NCBI RefSeq assembly: GCF_020991475.1
Contig: NZ_JAJMPA010000003.1
Coordinates: 124,001 to 188,000 of the forward strand
DNA: 64,000 nucleotides
Reading direction: 5' to 3'
Source of the DNA: Pedobacter sp. MC2016-14
GTDB taxonomy: Bacteria; Bacteroidota; Bacteroidia; Sphingobacteriales; Sphingobacteriaceae
In this document: in pieces, positions 17,939 to 27,864 of the stretch
How positions within the stretch are numbered: the first letter of the stretch is position 1
How the letters are laid out: each line of letters starts with the position of its first letter
Notes under the pieces: model-generated
Told to the model about the DNA's origin: nothing
Database searches by the model: none
The model's input: only the letters and a program-made list of their open reading frames with translations
Translations under genes and position numbers: made by a program

Positions 17939-18949
17939 ATGAGTACAAAATTATTATCAGCACTTCCATATTCCGTTTTGGACCTGGCCACAGTGGTGCA
18001 AGGCAAAACCCCGGCAGATACTTTTAAAGACAGTTTACGGCTGGCCCAACATACTGAAAGCTTAAATTATAAGCGTTATTGGTTTGCAGAACACCACAAT
18101 ATGATTAGTGTGGCCAGTTCTGCCACCTCCATACTTATTGGTTATATTGCCAATGGTACGAGCACTATCAGGGTTGGATCTGGTGGCATTATGTTGCCTA
18201 ACCACTCGCCCCTGGTTGTTGCGGAACAATTTGGTACCCTTGCTTCATTGTTCCCGGACCGCATTGATTTGGGTTTGGGCAGGGCTCCGGGCACTGATCA
18301 GGTGACGGCAATGGCCATCAGGGGAGACCGTTTTAATGCCGCACATAATTTTCCACAAGATGTGTTAAAACTGCAGGCTTATTTTTCTGAGGAAAATATG
18401 AACAGTCAGGTTAGGGCTGTGCCAGGAGAGGGATTGGATATTCCCATCTGGATTCTTGGTTCCAGTACAGATAGCGCCAGGTTAGCAGCTGCAATGGGAT
18501 TGCCTTATGCTTTTGCGAGCCATTTTGCCCCGGCACAGTTTTTAACCGCTATAAACCTGTACCGTGAGCATTTTAAACCCTCAGATCATCTTAAAGAACC
18601 TTATGTAATGGCCTGCGTAAATGTAGTGGCTGCAGAAAGCGATGCCGAGGCAGAGCGTTTGGCGACCTCCTTGAAGCAATTTTTTATGGGTGTGGTTACT
18701 GGTAAAAGAAAGCTGCTGCCACCTCCTGTAGACCATATGGACGAAATTTGGTCATTACAGGAAGAAGAAGCCGTGAGCCAGATGCTGGCCGTTTCTTTTA
18801 TTGGAGGCCCGGAGACCATTAAAGCGGATATGCAGCACTTTCTGAATCAAACCGATATAGATGAAGTGATGGTGACTTCTCATATTTTTGATCAGCAGGC
18901 TAAGCTGGATTCTTATCGTATTTTTGCAGAAACTCTTAAAAATAGTTAA
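17939..18949 (+). CDS. LLM-class flavin-dependent oxidoreductase (luciferase-like)
   Basis: A 336-residue luciferase-like TIM-barrel protein of the YhbW/MsnO type. Typical segments are [54 protein letters not shown] and [15 protein letters not shown]. These enzymes use FMN (often reduced by a partner) to oxidise small molecules; the substrate cannot be told from sequence. It follows the kinase by 11 bases and may share its transcript. Confidence 0.88.
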   Translation: MSTKLLSALPYSVLDLATVVQGKTPADTFKDSLRLAQHTESLNYKRYWFAEHHNMISVASSATSILIGYIANGTSTIRVGSGGIMLPNHSPLVVAEQFGTLASLFPDRIDLGLGRAPGTDQVTAMAIRGDRFNAAHNFPQDVLKLQAYFSEENMNSQVRAVPGEGLDIPIWILGSSTDSARLAAAMGLPYAFASHFAPAQFLTAINLYREHFKPSDHLKEPYVMACVNVVAAESDAEAERLATSLKQFFMGVVTGKRKLLPPPVDHMDEIWSLQEEEAVSQMLAVSFIGGPETIKADMQHFLNQTDIDEVMVTSHIFDQQAKLDSYRIFAETLKNS

Positions 18950-18993
18950 GTTAGCAGGATTATTTTCCATTTTTACACGTTCTCCTTTACAAA

Positions 18994-19680
18994 ATGGCTC
19001 CAAAAAAAATATTAAAAGTAGGTTTAGACTCAGCAGCTCCATTTCCAATGCATTCGGATTACCATTCGGATAAATTTGAAGGATTTGAGGTGGATTTATT
19101 GAAAGCGATAACCGATCATTTAAATTTGGAGATCCAATATGAGGTTTCTTTATGGCAAAATATCCTGGAGAAGCTTTTTAAGGGAGAACTGGACATGATT
19201 TGTTCTGCCGTTACGGTAACGGATTCAAGAAAACATATTCTTGAATTTAGTGAACCTTACCTGCATTTTAGGCTCAGTGCCGTTGTTTTTCATGAAGATT
19301 CTTTAGATAGCATTGCAGACCTGAAGAATAAAACCATAGGGGTAAGGGAAGCCACCGAGGCCGAACGTTATGTGCATACCCGTTTCCCCAATAACAACAT
19401 GGTGCATGCGGTAACCAACCGGGAGCTGTATAGTAAATTGTTGTCCAGAAAAATTGATTTGCTGGTAGACGATTCGCCCATTGCGGGCGGTTTTTTGCAG
19501 AAAAACAAAAAATTGAAAATAGGCATGTTTTTGCCGGAGACGGAATCTCATTATGCGATAGCCATGAAAAAAGGTGATTTGCAGATGAAACAGCAATTTA
19601 ATGATGCCCTGAAACTAATGCGGGAAAATGGAACTTACGATACGATTTACCAAAAATGGTTCAGTGATATTGAGTTTTAA
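18994..19680 (+). CDS. Solute-binding-family-3-like protein without signal peptide
   Basis: The 228 residues fold-match amino-acid-type periplasmic binding proteins (SBP_bac_3): GFEVDLLKAITDHLNLEIQ, GELDMICSAVTVTDSRKHI, FSEPYL, LKNKTIGVREATEAE, LLVDDSPIAGGF and a TYDTIYQKWF ending. Unlike normal members it starts directly at the first lobe (MAPKKILKVGLDSAAPF) with no signal peptide; the in-frame codons upstream run to a stop without another start. No permease or ATPase gene is near. It may be a cytoplasmic sensor or enzyme-like derivative. It follows the luciferase-like gene by 44 bases. Confidence 0.8.
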   Translation: MAPKKILKVGLDSAAPFPMHSDYHSDKFEGFEVDLLKAITDHLNLEIQYEVSLWQNILEKLFKGELDMICSAVTVTDSRKHILEFSEPYLHFRLSAVVFHEDSLDSIADLKNKTIGVREATEAERYVHTRFPNNNMVHAVTNRELYSKLLSRKIDLLVDDSPIAGGFLQKNKKLKIGMFLPETESHYAIAMKKGDLQMKQQFNDALKLMRENGTYDTIYQKWFSDIEF

Positions 19681-19757
19681 ACACACAATGTAAATCTTCT
19701 TTTCGAGTAACAAGCTGTAGGTGTTTTTTTGTAATTTTACAGCATTCAAATAAAAAT

Positions 19758-21278
19758 ATGACGGGTAATAACAATAATTCAGACCAGGTTGTTGATGTAG
19801 TTTTGATAGGTGCAGGCATCATGAGTGCCACTTTAGGTGTTTTGCTGAAGGAGCTTGAGCCTGCCAGTACCATTGCTGTTTATGAGCGGTTAAATGTAGC
19901 TGCGGCAGAGAGTTCTGACGCCTGGAACAATGCCGGAACAGGTCATTCTGCTTTTTGCGAATTAAATTATACGCCACAGCTGGCTGATGGTTCTGTAGAA
20001 ACCAAGAAAGCTGTAGCGATTGCCGAATCTTTTGAGGTATCCAAACAGTTTTGGTCTTTTTTGGTGAAAAATAAACAGGTTGGCGAACCTGCTACCTTCA
20101 TTAAAAGCATTCCTCACATTAGTTTTGTATGGGGAAAGGACAATGTAGATTATTTGCGGAAACGTTACGAGGCACTTCAGCAGTGTTTTCTGTTTGAGGG
20201 TATGAAATATTCTGAAGACCAGGCGGTATTGAAAGAATGGATGCCATTGGTGATGAAGGACAGGGATGCGGAAGAAAAAGTGGCCGCCACAAGAATGGCT
20301 TTGGGTACAGATGTAAATTTTGGCGCATTGACCAGGGAGATGTTTGACGATTTGCGTAAAAAGGAAAACGTAGACATGTATTTTAACCACGATGTACGCA
20401 GGCTTAAAAAGCGTAACGGTTTGTGGGAACTTGTGGTGAGAGATGAAGCAAGCGGTGAAAAGAAAAAGGTGAAAGCAAAATTTGTTTTCATTGGTGCCGG
20501 TGGAGGCTCTTTACCTTTATTAGAAAAATCCGGAATTCCGGAAGGTAACGGGTTTGGAGGCTTTCCTGTAAGCGGGCAATGGCTGAAATGTACCAATCCG
20601 GAGATTATAGCACAACACAATGCCAAAGTATATGGAAAGGCCGCAGTGGGTTCGCCACCGATGTCTGTACCCCATTTGGATACCCGCATGATTGACGGAA
20701 AGAAAGCTTTATTGTTTGGGCCCTATGCAGGCTTTTCTACGCGCTTTTTGAAAAACGGGTCTTTGCTGGACTTACCGCTCTCTATAAAACTGAACAATAT
20801 TGTGCCGATGATTTCGGCCGGACTGGACAACATTCCGCTGACTAAATATTTAATTGATCAGGTAAAGCAATCGCCTGAAGACCGTTTAACAGCATTGAAA
20901 GATTATTTGCCTACAGCAAAAATGGAGGATTGGGAACTGGAAACTGCTGGTCAGCGTGTACAGGTCATTAAAAAAGACGCAAAGCGTGGTGGGATATTAG
21001 AGTTTGGTACAGAGGTAGTGACTGCTGCAGACGGTTCTATTGCGGCGTTATTGGGCGCTTCTCCGGGTGCTTCTACCGCTGTTTCGATTATGATCAGTTT
21101 AATGGAGCGTTGTTTTAAAGATAAAATTAATACGCCGGAGTGGAAACAAAAATTGAAGGAAATGGTTCCTTCTTATGGCTTATCACTTTTAGCGGACGCA
21201 AAGCTGAGCCAGGAAATTAGAACACAAACTACAGCAGTATTAAACCTGGAGGTAGAAGAACTTAAATTGAACTCCTAA
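19758..21278 (+). CDS. mqo: Malate:quinone oxidoreductase
   Basis: FAD-dependent, membrane-associated enzyme (EC 1.1.5.4) that oxidises malate to oxaloacetate and reduces quinone. The 506 residues have the FAD-binding start VDVVLIGAGIMSATLGVLL, ESSDAWNNAGTGHSAFCELN, VFIGAGGGSLPLL, GFGGFPVSGQWL, AVGSPPMSVPHLDTR and the C-terminal ALLGASPGASTAVSIM, all Mqo hallmarks. It feeds the quinone pool together with NDH-2 at 31 kb. Length is normal. Confidence 0.96.
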   Translation: MTGNNNNSDQVVDVVLIGAGIMSATLGVLLKELEPASTIAVYERLNVAAAESSDAWNNAGTGHSAFCELNYTPQLADGSVETKKAVAIAESFEVSKQFWSFLVKNKQVGEPATFIKSIPHISFVWGKDNVDYLRKRYEALQQCFLFEGMKYSEDQAVLKEWMPLVMKDRDAEEKVAATRMALGTDVNFGALTREMFDDLRKKENVDMYFNHDVRRLKKRNGLWELVVRDEASGEKKKVKAKFVFIGAGGGSLPLLEKSGIPEGNGFGGFPVSGQWLKCTNPEIIAQHNAKVYGKAAVGSPPMSVPHLDTRMIDGKKALLFGPYAGFSTRFLKNGSLLDLPLSIKLNNIVPMISAGLDNIPLTKYLIDQVKQSPEDRLTALKDYLPTAKMEDWELETAGQRVQVIKKDAKRGGILEFGTEVVTAADGSIAALLGASPGASTAVSIMISLMERCFKDKINTPEWKQKLKEMVPSYGLSLLADAKLSQEIRTQTTAVLNLEVEELKLNS

Positions 21279-21289
21279 TAAAAAAAACT

Positions 21290-21703
21290 ATGAAACGTAA
21301 CGCAACCGCCGTTTGGAACGGTACAATTAATGATGGTGCCGGGCACATCACCACACAGAGCAATACTTTGAATCAGACTCAGTATTCATTTAAAAGTCGC
21401 TTTGCTGATGGTGTAGGTACAAATCCGGAAGAGTTAATGGCTGCCGCACATGCAGGCTGCTTTACCATGAAATTAAGTCTGGACCTTACTGAAGCTGGTT
21501 TTAACCCGGAATCTTTAGAAACGGTATCTACCATTACCCTTGATAACGGTGTGATTACTGGTTCTCACCTGGTTCTAAAAGCAACTATTTCTGGCATTAC
21601 AGATGAAAAATTTCAGGAAATTGCGAAAGGCGCGAAGGAAAACTGCCCTGTAAGTAAAGCTTATGCTGCAATAGATATTAGTTTAGAGGCTTCTTTAAGC
21701 TAA
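21290..21703 (+). CDS. OsmC/Ohr family peroxiredoxin-like protein
   Basis: A 137-residue OsmC-type protein that reduces organic hydroperoxides with a pair of cysteines. The first Cys is in NPEELMAAAHAGCFTM and the second in AKENCPVSKAYA, the usual spacing. TAVWNGTINDGAGHI at the start is also typical. It lies 11 bases after mqo and is closed by the hairpin at 21731-21772, so mqo-osmC probably form one transcript. Confidence 0.92.
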   Translation: MKRNATAVWNGTINDGAGHITTQSNTLNQTQYSFKSRFADGVGTNPEELMAAAHAGCFTMKLSLDLTEAGFNPESLETVSTITLDNGVITGSHLVLKATISGITDEKFQEIAKGAKENCPVSKAYAAIDISLEASLS

Positions 21704-21730
21704 ATACTAAAGATACTTTAAAACAAGATG

Positions 21731-21772
21731 AATGCCGGGATTGTTGGTTGGTAAATCAACGATCCCGGCATT
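21731..21772 (+). terminator. Strong hairpin between osmC and treZ
   Basis: AATGCCGGGATTGTTG (21731-21746) pairs with CAACGATCCCGGCATT (21757-21772): 16 pairs with one wobble and a 10-base loop. It lacks a long T run. It sits 27 bases after the osmC stop and two bases before ATG 21774. This argues that the upstream in-frame ATG at 21732, inside the stem, is not the treZ start. Confidence 0.7.
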
Positions 21773-21773
21773 T

Positions 21774-23555
21774 ATGGTTAATTATTCTTTCGGTACAACA
21801 CATTGCAACCTTTGGGCACCCTATGCACAGCAGGTAGCCCTTAAATTTGAAAAATTTAGTTTGTACCTTGATAAAGGTCATGATGGCGAATGGTTGCTGA
21901 ACACAGATTTACCTAAACCAGGAGATCGTTATCTTTTGATGGTTGATACCGAAGAATTCCCTGATCCGATGTCATTATGCCAGCCTGAAGGGGTTCATGG
22001 GGCTTCTCAAATTGTGGATCTTGCTGCATTTTCCTGGACAGACCAACATTGGACAAATCCTGAATTAAATACCTATATTATTTATGAACTGCATGCGGGT
22101 ACCTTTAGCACTGAAGGTACTTTTGCGGGTATTGCGGATAAATTAGATCATCTGGTTGACCTTGGTATCACCGCAATTGAACTGATGCCTGTATGCGCCT
22201 TTCCGGGAGAACGGAACTGGGGATACGATGGTGTTTACCCGTTTGCCGTACATATGGCTTACGGAGGGCCGGAAGGATTGCAGCAGCTGGTGAATTGTTG
22301 TCATGAGAAAGGCCTGGCCGTAATTTTAGATGTGGTTTATAACCATGTTGGGCCGGAAGGAAATCATTTTGACAAACTGGGCCCTTTTTTTACGGATAAA
22401 TATAAAACTCCCTGGGGCAGTGCCATCAATTATGACGACGAGTTTTGCGACGGCCTGCGTAATGCTGTAGTTGAAAATGTGCTGATGTGGTTTAGGGATT
22501 TTCATATTGATGCCTTAAGGCTGGATGCGGTGCATGCCATTAAGGATTTTAGTGCAAAACACCTCTTGCTGCAACTGAGAGCTGCAACCGACAGCTGGAT
22601 GCAGGAATCTGGTAAATGTGTTTATTTGATGGTAGAATCTGACCTTAACGATACCCGTTTTATAGATGTACCGGAGAAAGGGGGCTTTGGCATGGATGCG
22701 CAATGGCTGGATGAATTTCATCATGCCTTAAGGGTTACTTCCGGGGAGCCTGCAACAGGTTATTACGAAGATTTTAAAAGCGTAGGGCAGCTAGCCAAGG
22801 CCTATCGCGATGCCTATGTATACGATGGGATCTATTCTCCCCACCGAAAGAAGATTTTTGGAAATAAGGCGCAGCATTGTCCCGGTGAACAGTTTATTGT
22901 TTTTGCTCAAAACCACGACCAGGTTGGCAACCGTAAGTTTGGTGAGCGGAATACGGTGTTGTTTAGTTTTGAACTACAGAAACTTATGGCCGCGGCCGTA
23001 TTGTGCAGTCCCTTTTTGCCGATGCTGTTTATGGGGGAAGAATGGGGAGAAACCAATCCCTTTCTCTATTTTATCAGTCACACAGATCCTGAATTGATTA
23101 AAGCCGTTCAGCAGGGGCGGGCAAAGGAATTTGCGGCTTTTCATGCTGATGGCGAAACTCCGGACCCTCAATCGGAACTGACCTTTAACCAATCTAAACT
23201 GGATTGGGAGAAAACGAAAGATCCAAAGCATTTGCGCATTTTAAACTACTACAAAGCCTTGATTGCCTTGCGGAAGGAATATCCTGCGTTGGGAAACACG
23301 GACAGGACTTGCCTGGAGGTAGTTGCGCAGGAAGCGGATAATTGTTTAACCCTGACCCGCTGGAAGGGTAGCCAGCGGGTAGTCTGTCTGCTGAATTTTT
23401 CTCATCAGCGCCGGCATATTGAGCTGCCCGGTGAGGAAAAAAACTGGATCAGGATCTTTGATTCTGCCGCTGCAGAATGGGGTGCTGCCGGAGATGGCAG
23501 TTTTCTTGAAGCACAGTCTATTTTAATTTACGTCAATCCAAATTCATATGTTTAA
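21774..23555 (+). CDS. treZ: Malto-oligosyltrehalose trehalohydrolase TreZ
   Basis: GH13 enzyme that releases trehalose from maltooligosyl trehalose. From ATG 21774 (593 residues; chosen because the upstream ATG at 21732 lies in a terminator-like stem) it starts VNYSFGTTHCNLWAPYAQQV, an early-set domain, followed by the barrel: YELHAGTFSTEGTF, NWGYDGVYPFAVH, LDVVYNHVGPEGN, DALRLDAVHAI with nucleophile D251, MVESDLND with the acid Glu, and FAQNHDQVGNR. It overlaps the treY start by 8 bases, giving coupled synthesis of the two enzymes of the TreYZ route. Confidence 0.95.
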   Translation: MVNYSFGTTHCNLWAPYAQQVALKFEKFSLYLDKGHDGEWLLNTDLPKPGDRYLLMVDTEEFPDPMSLCQPEGVHGASQIVDLAAFSWTDQHWTNPELNTYIIYELHAGTFSTEGTFAGIADKLDHLVDLGITAIELMPVCAFPGERNWGYDGVYPFAVHMAYGGPEGLQQLVNCCHEKGLAVILDVVYNHVGPEGNHFDKLGPFFTDKYKTPWGSAINYDDEFCDGLRNAVVENVLMWFRDFHIDALRLDAVHAIKDFSAKHLLLQLRAATDSWMQESGKCVYLMVESDLNDTRFIDVPEKGGFGMDAQWLDEFHHALRVTSGEPATGYYEDFKSVGQLAKAYRDAYVYDGIYSPHRKKIFGNKAQHCPGEQFIVFAQNHDQVGNRKFGERNTVLFSFELQKLMAAAVLCSPFLPMLFMGEEWGETNPFLYFISHTDPELIKAVQQGRAKEFAAFHADGETPDPQSELTFNQSKLDWEKTKDPKHLRILNYYKALIALRKEYPALGNTDRTCLEVVAQEADNCLTLTRWKGSQRVVCLLNFSHQRRHIELPGEEKNWIRIFDSAAAEWGAAGDGSFLEAQSILIYVNPNSYV

Positions 23556-26500
23556 TCCGGTTTCTACTTACAGAGTTCAGTTCCACGTTAATTTTAACTT
23601 CAGTAATTTTGAAGCTATCCTCCCTTATTTGCAGCGCCTTGGGATTCAAACCATTTATGCATCGCCAATTTTTGAAGCGGTACCCGGAAGTGTGCACGGC
23701 TATGATACGACCAATCCGTTAAGGATTAACCCGGAGATAGGCACGGAAGAAGATTTGCTAAGGATTGCCATGAAGTTGAAAAAAATGGGCATCAGCTGGA
23801 TTCAGGATATTGTGCCCAACCACATGGCTTATCATTCCAATAACCTTTGGCTGATGGATGTGCTGGAAAATGGTGCTGCTTCAGCGTATGCTTCCTTTTT
23901 CGACATCAATTGGGCTGCAGAGGACAGCCCTTTGATGGTTCCATTTTTGGGCGGGGATCTGGAACAGGTGTTGGAAAATAAAGAACTGAAGCTGCTACTA
24001 AAAAAGGGGAAACCCTACCTTGATTATGCTGGAAATTCCTGGCCGGTAAATGCGGCTAGCCTCGCGCCAGCGGATTTAAATAAAGCGGAAATAGAGCGGA
24101 TAAATAAAAATACAGATGAACTGAAAGCCATATTGCATAAGCAGCATTACAGGCTTTGTAACTGGCAGGAGACGAACGAAAGGATTAATTACAGGCGTTT
24201 TTTTACGGTAAACGGACTCATCTGTTTGAACATGCAGGAAGAGGAAACTTTTACAGCCTACCATGCTTATATACAGCAATTGGTAGCAAAGGGTTTATTT
24301 CAGGGGCTGCGGGTTGACCATATTGACGGGCTGAAGGATCCGGAGGCTTATTTACATCGGTTAAGACAAATGGTTGGCGATGAGGTATACCTGGTGGTAG
24401 AAAAAATCCTGGAAAAAGAGGAACCTATGCCTCAGGAATGGCCAACACAGGGAAATACAGGCTACGAGATGCTGGCGCTAATAAATAACCTGTTTACCAA
24501 CGGAAAGGCAAAGAAAGGTTTTAAGCACTTGTATGTTCAGTTGACAGGCGATGGAAAGAAAGTTGAAACGCAGATTTTTGAGAAAAAAAGTGCGGTGCTT
24601 TTTGACCATATGCAGGGCGAATTGGAGCATTTGTATCAATTATTTACCGCGCTGGAGGTAAATGAAATTAAAAAACTGAAAGTTCAGCAACCTGAATCGA
24701 TAAAACAAGCTATTGCGGCTTTTCTGGTTCGCTGTCCGGTGTACAGGTTTTACGGCAATGCTTTTCCTCTTGAAAAATGGGAACGCAAGGCAGTGGAAAA
24801 GATTTTGGACGATATTGCGCAGGAAAAACAGCTAAAGCCCGTAGCAGAAGTGCTAAAGGAGATTTGGCTGAATACCAAAGAGGGCGCAGGATCTGCGCAG
24901 GCCTTAAACTTTTACATGCGCTGCATGCAATTTGCCGGTCCGCTAATGGCTAAAGGGGTAGAAGATACGCTGATGTATACTTACCAAAACTTTATAGCCC
25001 ATAATGAGGTGGGCGATGCCCCCGATGGTTTTGGGATTTCTACCAGGGACATGCATCAGCAAATGAAGTTACGCCAAAAATACTGGCCTTTGAGCATGAC
25101 TACTACGGCGACACATGATACCAAACGGGGGGAAGATTTTAGGGCCAGGTTAAATGTATTGAGCGATCTTGAAGAGGAATGGAAGGAGAATGCTGGCTAT
25201 TGGTTTTCGATTTTGCCAGCTACGGCCGGGGAATCTCCTCTAACTGATAATGATAAATATTTTATTTTTCAGACGCTGATTGGCAGTTATCCAATGCCGG
25301 GTAACGAGCCGCTGAATTATCCGGAGCGCCTGAAAGAATATCTTGAAAAAGCCTTGAGGGAAGGAAAACAGCATTCTGACTGGGCTGAGCCAAATTTAGC
25401 TTATGAAGAGCAGGCCACTGATTTTGCCCTGGGACTGCTGGATAAAAACAGTGCCTTTTGGACCAGCTTTTGTGCCTTTCACCGCAAGGTATCAGATTTT
25501 GGTATATTGAATTCGTTATCTCAACTGGTTTTGAAATTTATGCTTCCCGGACTGCCCGATGTGTATCAGGGAAATGAATTATGGGATTTGAGTTTTGTAG
25601 ACCCTGACAACCGGAGCGCTGTTGATTATGCACATCGGCTTAAATTACTAAAGAAAATTGAACCCTCTGCAGCCATAACACAACTTTGGGCAGAGCGGTA
25701 TCAGGGATCGATTAAACTGGCACTGACACAACGCTTGCTTGCGGAACGTAAGTTGAAACCCGATCTGTACTTGCATGGAGCATACATTCCTTTGAAAGTT
25801 AAGGGAAATTATGCCTCAAATGTTTTTGCTTTTGCAAGACGGCATGGAGACGACTGGGTAGTTACTGCGGTAGCCTTACATATGGCTGCTATGCTGAATG
25901 GGCAATACGATCAACTGTTAGAGGCCAACTGGGAAGACACCACCATTATACTTCCGGACTATGCACCTGAAACCTGGGAAAATTTAATTGATGGGGGGAC
26001 TGGTAAAGCATATGAACGTACGATTGCCGCAAATTTAGTCTTTCAGGATTTTCCGCTTGCGGTGTTAAAAATGAATACAAGGGCAGAAAAGCGAAGTGCT
26101 GGACTCCTGATGCACATTACCTCTTTGCCCTCTGACTATGGAATTGGCGATTTTGGCAAAGAAGCCAGGAAGTTTATCAAATTTCTGAGTAGGAGCGGCC
26201 AGCGGTATTGGCAGCTTTTGCCTTTAAACCCTATTGGGGAAGCGCAAAGCTACTCGCCCTACAGTTCAGTATCCAGCATGGCCGGCAATGTTTGGCTGGT
26301 TAGTCCGGATTTGCTTTACGAGCAGAACTTACTTGGCAAAGACTGGTTGAAATTAAATAAAAAGGCAAGGAAAAATGCGGTAGACTTTAAGTCTGCAGGT
26401 GCTTTGAAGGAAGAGATGTTTGATTTGGCTTATGAAAACTTTTTGAATAGTGATGATGCGCAAATGAAGAAATCATTTGAACGCTTTTGCTTGAGAGAAG

Positions 26501-27588
26501 ACCATTGGTTAGCTGATTTCGCAAAGTATAGTATCTTAAAGCTTCATTTTGAAAATGAACCCTGGTACAAATGGCCTGAGCAATATAAATTGAGGAACGC
26601 AAAGGCACTTAAAACATTTGAGCAAAACAATGCTGCTGAAATTAAAAAGGTGAAATGGAAACAGTTTGTATTTTTTGAGCAGTGGGGCTTGTTAAAATTG
26701 TACGCAAGGCACAATGGCGTTCAGTTGTTTGGCGACCTGCCATTTTATGTAGGTCATGATTCTGCGGATGTATGGGCGAACCCCAACCTTTTTAAACTGG
26801 ATGGGGATGGACAGGCGGCAGGCATTGCAGGTGTACCACCGGATTACTTTAATGCGGAGGGACAGTTGTGGGGCATGCCTGTTTACAATTGGGAAGCCTT
26901 AAAAAGTACCGGATATAAATGGTGGCTGGAAAGAATAGCGATGAATTTGAAACTGTACGACTTGTTAAGGCTGGATCATTTTAGGGCATTTGTAGATTAC
27001 TGGGAGGTGGCGGCTACTGAGCTTACCGCCAAAAATGGAAGCTGGAAAGCCGGACCGGGAACAGAATTTTTTAGGCTGCTGAAAACAAGGTTTCCGCAAC
27101 TTCCTTTTGTAGCGGAGGATTTAGGTGAGATTAATACCGATGTTTATTTGCTGAGAGATGAATTTGCTTTGCCGGGAATGAAAGTGCTGCAGTTTGCCTT
27201 TGGTGAAGATATTGCCAGTTCAGTTCACATTCCGTACCATTATGAATCGGTTAATTTTGTAGCTTATACCGGTACGCATGATAACAATACGACAGTTGGC
27301 TGGTACAAAAATGACCTCGATAAGGATGGGCGGCAGCGTTTAAAATTATATGCAGGAAAAGTGAACAGGTACAACGTTCATGAAGTATTGATAAAAACGG
27401 CAATGGCCTCTTGCGCCAGGTTGGTAATGATACCGATTCAGGACTTGCTTGGCTTGTCTGAGCAGAGCAGGATGAATATTCCGGCATCTAATGCTGGCAA
27501 CTGGTCATGGTGCCTGAGTAATGCCAAAAATTACCGGGGATATTCCAGAAAACTGATAGAATGGCTGAAAGTTTATGGAAGGATTTAA
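23548..27588 (+). CDS. treY: Malto-oligosyltrehalose synthase fused to 4-alpha-glucanotransferase (TreY-MalQ)
   Basis: A 1346-residue fusion. Residues 1-835 are TreY (GH13_26), which turns the reducing end of maltodextrin into a trehalose unit: STYRVQFHVNFNFSNFEAIL, SPIFEAVPGSVHGYD, DIVPNHMAY, GLRVDHIDGLKDPE (nucleophile D257), VVEKILEKEE (E285), TTTATHDTKRGEDFRARL and PDVYQGNELWD. From about residue 850 a complete MalQ (GH77) follows: GLLMHITSLPSDYGIGDFG, YWQLLPLNPIG, LLRLDHFRAF (D1143), FVAEDLG and YTGTHDNNTT. MalQ re-sorts glucan chains, so the fusion could supply longer substrate to TreY. A debranching enzyme (TreX/GlgX) is not in the window. Confidence 0.95.
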   Translation: MFNPVSTYRVQFHVNFNFSNFEAILPYLQRLGIQTIYASPIFEAVPGSVHGYDTTNPLRINPEIGTEEDLLRIAMKLKKMGISWIQDIVPNHMAYHSNNLWLMDVLENGAASAYASFFDINWAAEDSPLMVPFLGGDLEQVLENKELKLLLKKGKPYLDYAGNSWPVNAASLAPADLNKAEIERINKNTDELKAILHKQHYRLCNWQETNERINYRRFFTVNGLICLNMQEEETFTAYHAYIQQLVAKGLFQGLRVDHIDGLKDPEAYLHRLRQMVGDEVYLVVEKILEKEEPMPQEWPTQGNTGYEMLALINNLFTNGKAKKGFKHLYVQLTGDGKKVETQIFEKKSAVLFDHMQGELEHLYQLFTALEVNEIKKLKVQQPESIKQAIAAFLVRCPVYRFYGNAFPLEKWERKAVEKILDDIAQEKQLKPVAEVLKEIWLNTKEGAGSAQALNFYMRCMQFAGPLMAKGVEDTLMYTYQNFIAHNEVGDAPDGFGISTRDMHQQMKLRQKYWPLSMTTTATHDTKRGEDFRARLNVLSDLEEEWKENAGYWFSILPATAGESPLTDNDKYFIFQTLIGSYPMPGNEPLNYPERLKEYLEKALREGKQHSDWAEPNLAYEEQATDFALGLLDKNSAFWTSFCAFHRKVSDFGILNSLSQLVLKFMLPGLPDVYQGNELWDLSFVDPDNRSAVDYAHRLKLLKKIEPSAAITQLWAERYQGSIKLALTQRLLAERKLKPDLYLHGAYIPLKVKGNYASNVFAFARRHGDDWVVTAVALHMAAMLNGQYDQLLEANWEDTTIILPDYAPETWENLIDGGTGKAYERTIAANLVFQDFPLAVLKMNTRAEKRSAGLLMHITSLPSDYGIGDFGKEARKFIKFLSRSGQRYWQLLPLNPIGEAQSYSPYSSVSSMAGNVWLVSPDLLYEQNLLGKDWLKLNKKARKNAVDFKSAGALKEEMFDLAYENFLNSDDAQMKKSFERFCLREDHWLADFAKYSILKLHFENEPWYKWPEQYKLRNAKALKTFEQNNAAEIKKVKWKQFVFFEQWGLLKLYARHNGVQLFGDLPFYVGHDSADVWANPNLFKLDGDGQAAGIAGVPPDYFNAEGQLWGMPVYNWEALKSTGYKWWLERIAMNLKLYDLLRLDHFRAFVDYWEVAATELTAKNGSWKAGPGTEFFRLLKTRFPQLPFVAEDLGEINTDVYLLRDEFALPGMKVLQFAFGEDIASSVHIPYHYESVNFVAYTGTHDNNTTVGWYKNDLDKDGRQRLKLYAGKVNRYNVHEVLIKTAMASCARLVMIPIQDLLGLSEQSRMNIPASNAGNWSWCLSNAKNYRGYSRKLIEWLKVYGRI

Positions 27589-27785
27589 AAATAAAATCCT
27601 TCTACTTAGTATTAGGTATATTTTGAAGATAGCTGGGCCGGGACCATAATTTTGAATTTATAAACCCTATAATTGCAGTTGCTATGGACAATAGGATGCT
27701 AAATATTTTTTTTTTGATGGAAATATTAAATATTGTATTTAACATTGCAAACCCAATCCCCTCATTGTGTAATTATTCGTTTGTT

Positions 27786-27809
27786 GTTCGTGCTATATTA
27801 GCAACGAAC
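27786..27809. promoter_or_regulatory. Inverted repeat upstream of the 93-residue gene
   Basis: GTTCGTGCT (27786-27794) faces AGCAACGAAC (27800-27809) around a short AT core, about 55 bases before ATG 27865. It could be an operator or a short RNA hairpin. The 276 bases between treY and ATG 27865 hold nothing else I can support. Confidence 0.35.
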
Positions 27810-27864
27810 TACGTTTAAATTTTTGATTTTGACTATTTTGGAGTAATTAAAAACACATAAAAAA

